Shown piece by piece: positions 5,746 through 6,682 of a DNA stretch of 6,682 nt (positions are counted from its first letter, which is position 1; the number at the start of each line of letters is the position of its first letter). This DNA comes from Candidatus Parcubacteria bacterium (GTDB lineage Bacteria; Patescibacteriota; Minisyncoccia; UBA6257; 2-01-FULL-56-20). The notes below the pieces were generated by a model. That model saw nothing but the letters and a program-made list of their open reading frames with translations. It ran no database searches and was not told the DNA's origin. The translations under genes were made by a program, and so were the position numbers. Where the stretch lies: contig DAIBYH010000029.1 in NCBI GenBank assembly GCA_027424065.1, positions 1-6,682 of the forward strand, given 5' to 3'.

Positions 5746-6682
5746 ATGATGCATTATCTGAGCAAAGAAGATCCCCGGGTGCTTCGCGGCAGAACGGCTT
5801 TACTGCGCCTGGACTTCAATACGGAGGACGACTGGCGGATGCGGGCGGTTTTGCCGACCATTAAGTTTTTATTAAAAAATAATTGCAAAGTAGTGATCAT
5901 GAGCCATCGCGGCCGGCCCACGCCGGTCGTTTCTCCCGCCTCGGGATCTGTTGCGCCGAGCGCATTCCGTCCGATGAGCGCCGACCGCAAACTCAGCCTC
6001 AAGAAGGATGCGGCCGCGCTTTCCCGTTTCCTGAGGAGGCCGGTCAGATTCATTCCCGATTTCGATTTCGAAAAGATCCGTGCGATGATCGATCGCGTTC
6101 CGGCGCGGTCGGTTTTCCTTTTGGAGAATCTTCGTTTTATGATCGGCGAAGAACAGAACGACGATCGGCTTGCCTGGCGCCTCGCCGGCCTCGGCGATTT
6201 CTATGTAAATGATGCTTTTGCCGTGTCGCATCGCGCCAATGCTTCTGTTGCCGCAATAACCTCCCATCTTCCAAGCTATGCCGGTCTGGAATTGGAAGCG
6301 GAGATAGAAAATCTTTCCCGGGTCATCTCTCATCCGCGGCATCCGCTTGTTCTCGTGGTCGGCGGAGCGAAGATCTCCGACAAGCTCGGCGTGCTGACGT
6401 ATTTCCGCAGCAAGGCGGATCGTTTTCTGCTTGGCGGCGGTCCTGCCAATACGGTGCTCGCGGAACGGGGGATGGACGTGAAGCAATCGCTCTGCGACCG
6501 GTCGGGCGACCGTCTTGCGATCCGGAACATCGCCCGGTATCCGAATGTCATGGCTCCGGTCGATGAGGCCTGGAAAAAGAATGCCATCGTGGATATCGGC
6601 CCGCGAACGGCAGCGCAGTTCGCGGAAAAGATCAGAGCGGCGCGCACCATTGTCTGGAGCGGACCGCTCGGCTTGATCGATG
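5746..6682 (+). CDS. pgk: phosphoglycerate kinase, compact CPR-type, 3' end cut by window
   Basis: Phosphoglycerate kinase transfers phosphate from 1,3-bisphosphoglycerate to ADP in glycolysis; 312 residues are visible. Substrate-side motifs are RLDFN (21-25), SHRGRP (53-58), LLENLRF (125-131) and NDAFAVSHRANAS (155-167). Nucleotide-side motifs are GGAKISDK (206-213), GGGPANT (230-236), DIGP (283-286) and WSGPLG (304-309). Compared with the usual enzyme, the loop after RLDFN is short. The stretch between SHRGRP and LSL has roughly 15 extra residues. About 20 residues are missing between PVD (271-273) and DIGP, and WNGPMG reads WSGPLG. These traits fit the divergent PGK of Parcubacteria as I recall it. 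The start could be either of two adjacent ATGs (5746 or 5749); the first is given. No Shine-Dalgarno lies at a normal distance: GGAGG at 5716-5720 is 25 bases away. The C-terminal P-loop-like GGG motif falls beyond the edge. Confidence 0.95.
   Translation, partial: MMHYLSKEDPRVLRGRTALLRLDFNTEDDWRMRAVLPTIKFLLKNNCKVVIMSHRGRPTPVVSPASGSVAPSAFRPMSADRKLSLKKDAAALSRFLRRPVRFIPDFDFEKIRAMIDRVPARSVFLLENLRFMIGEEQNDDRLAWRLAGLGDFYVNDAFAVSHRANASVAAITSHLPSYAGLELEAEIENLSRVISHPRHPLVLVVGGAKISDKLGVLTYFRSKADRFLLGGGPANTVLAERGMDVKQSLCDRSGDRLAIRNIARYPNVMAPVDEAWKKNAIVDIGPRTAAQFAEKIRAARTIVWSGPLGLID

Noticed and set aside
5872..6486. 204-codon open frame on the minus strand
   Set aside because: It is antisense to pgk, whose plus-strand translation carries all the family motifs.

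Overview
The window reads as a piece of chromosome from a Patescibacteria (CPR) bacterium, most likely of the Parcubacteria group. The assignment is inference. It rests on the trimmed phosphoglycerate kinase, the archaeal/eukaryotic-type prolyl-tRNA synthetase, the long CPR-style TraG/VirD4-like ATPase with an N-terminal membrane anchor, and the tight gene packing. All five recognised genes lie on the + strand. No insertion sequence, tRNA, rRNA or CRISPR array was seen.

Left block (1-1589): three genes are stitched together by two 4-base ATGA stop/start overlaps. They are the 3' end of a surface or secreted protein ending in a DNRLRE-type (CBM96-like) beta-sandwich domain, a 109-residue integral membrane protein of unknown function, and an S4-less RluA/RluD-family pseudouridine synthase. 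After a 50-base gap comes proS (1640-3070), a complete type-3 ProRS with a C-terminal Cys4 zinc site.

Middle (3071-3341): this is the only sizeable non-coding stretch, 271 bases. It holds a perfect DnaA-box 9-mer, a short hairpin just after proS, a long-range stem (3165-3231), a second small hairpin (3236-3253) and a strong intrinsic terminator (3267-3302) pointing along the + strand. The three structures plus terminator look like a small non-coding RNA of about 140 nt, or else a terminator-controlled leader of the next gene. It is the best candidate here for something undescribed.

Right block (3342-6682): a 796-residue type IV secretion/conjugation-like ATPase is followed 13 bases later by the 5' two-thirds or more of pgk, cut by the window edge. 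Glycolysis, tRNA charging and rRNA modification genes are housekeeping. The ATPase and the DNRLRE protein are the envelope or surface parts.

Several starts lack a well-placed Shine-Dalgarno but have an extended -10-like element (TGnTAnnnT or a weaker version) 6 to 9 bases before an ATG. This suggests leaderless or very short-leader transcription. No complete new multi-gene system is visible; the noteworthy items are the structured intergenic RNA, the start-proximal promoter pattern and the compact PGK.
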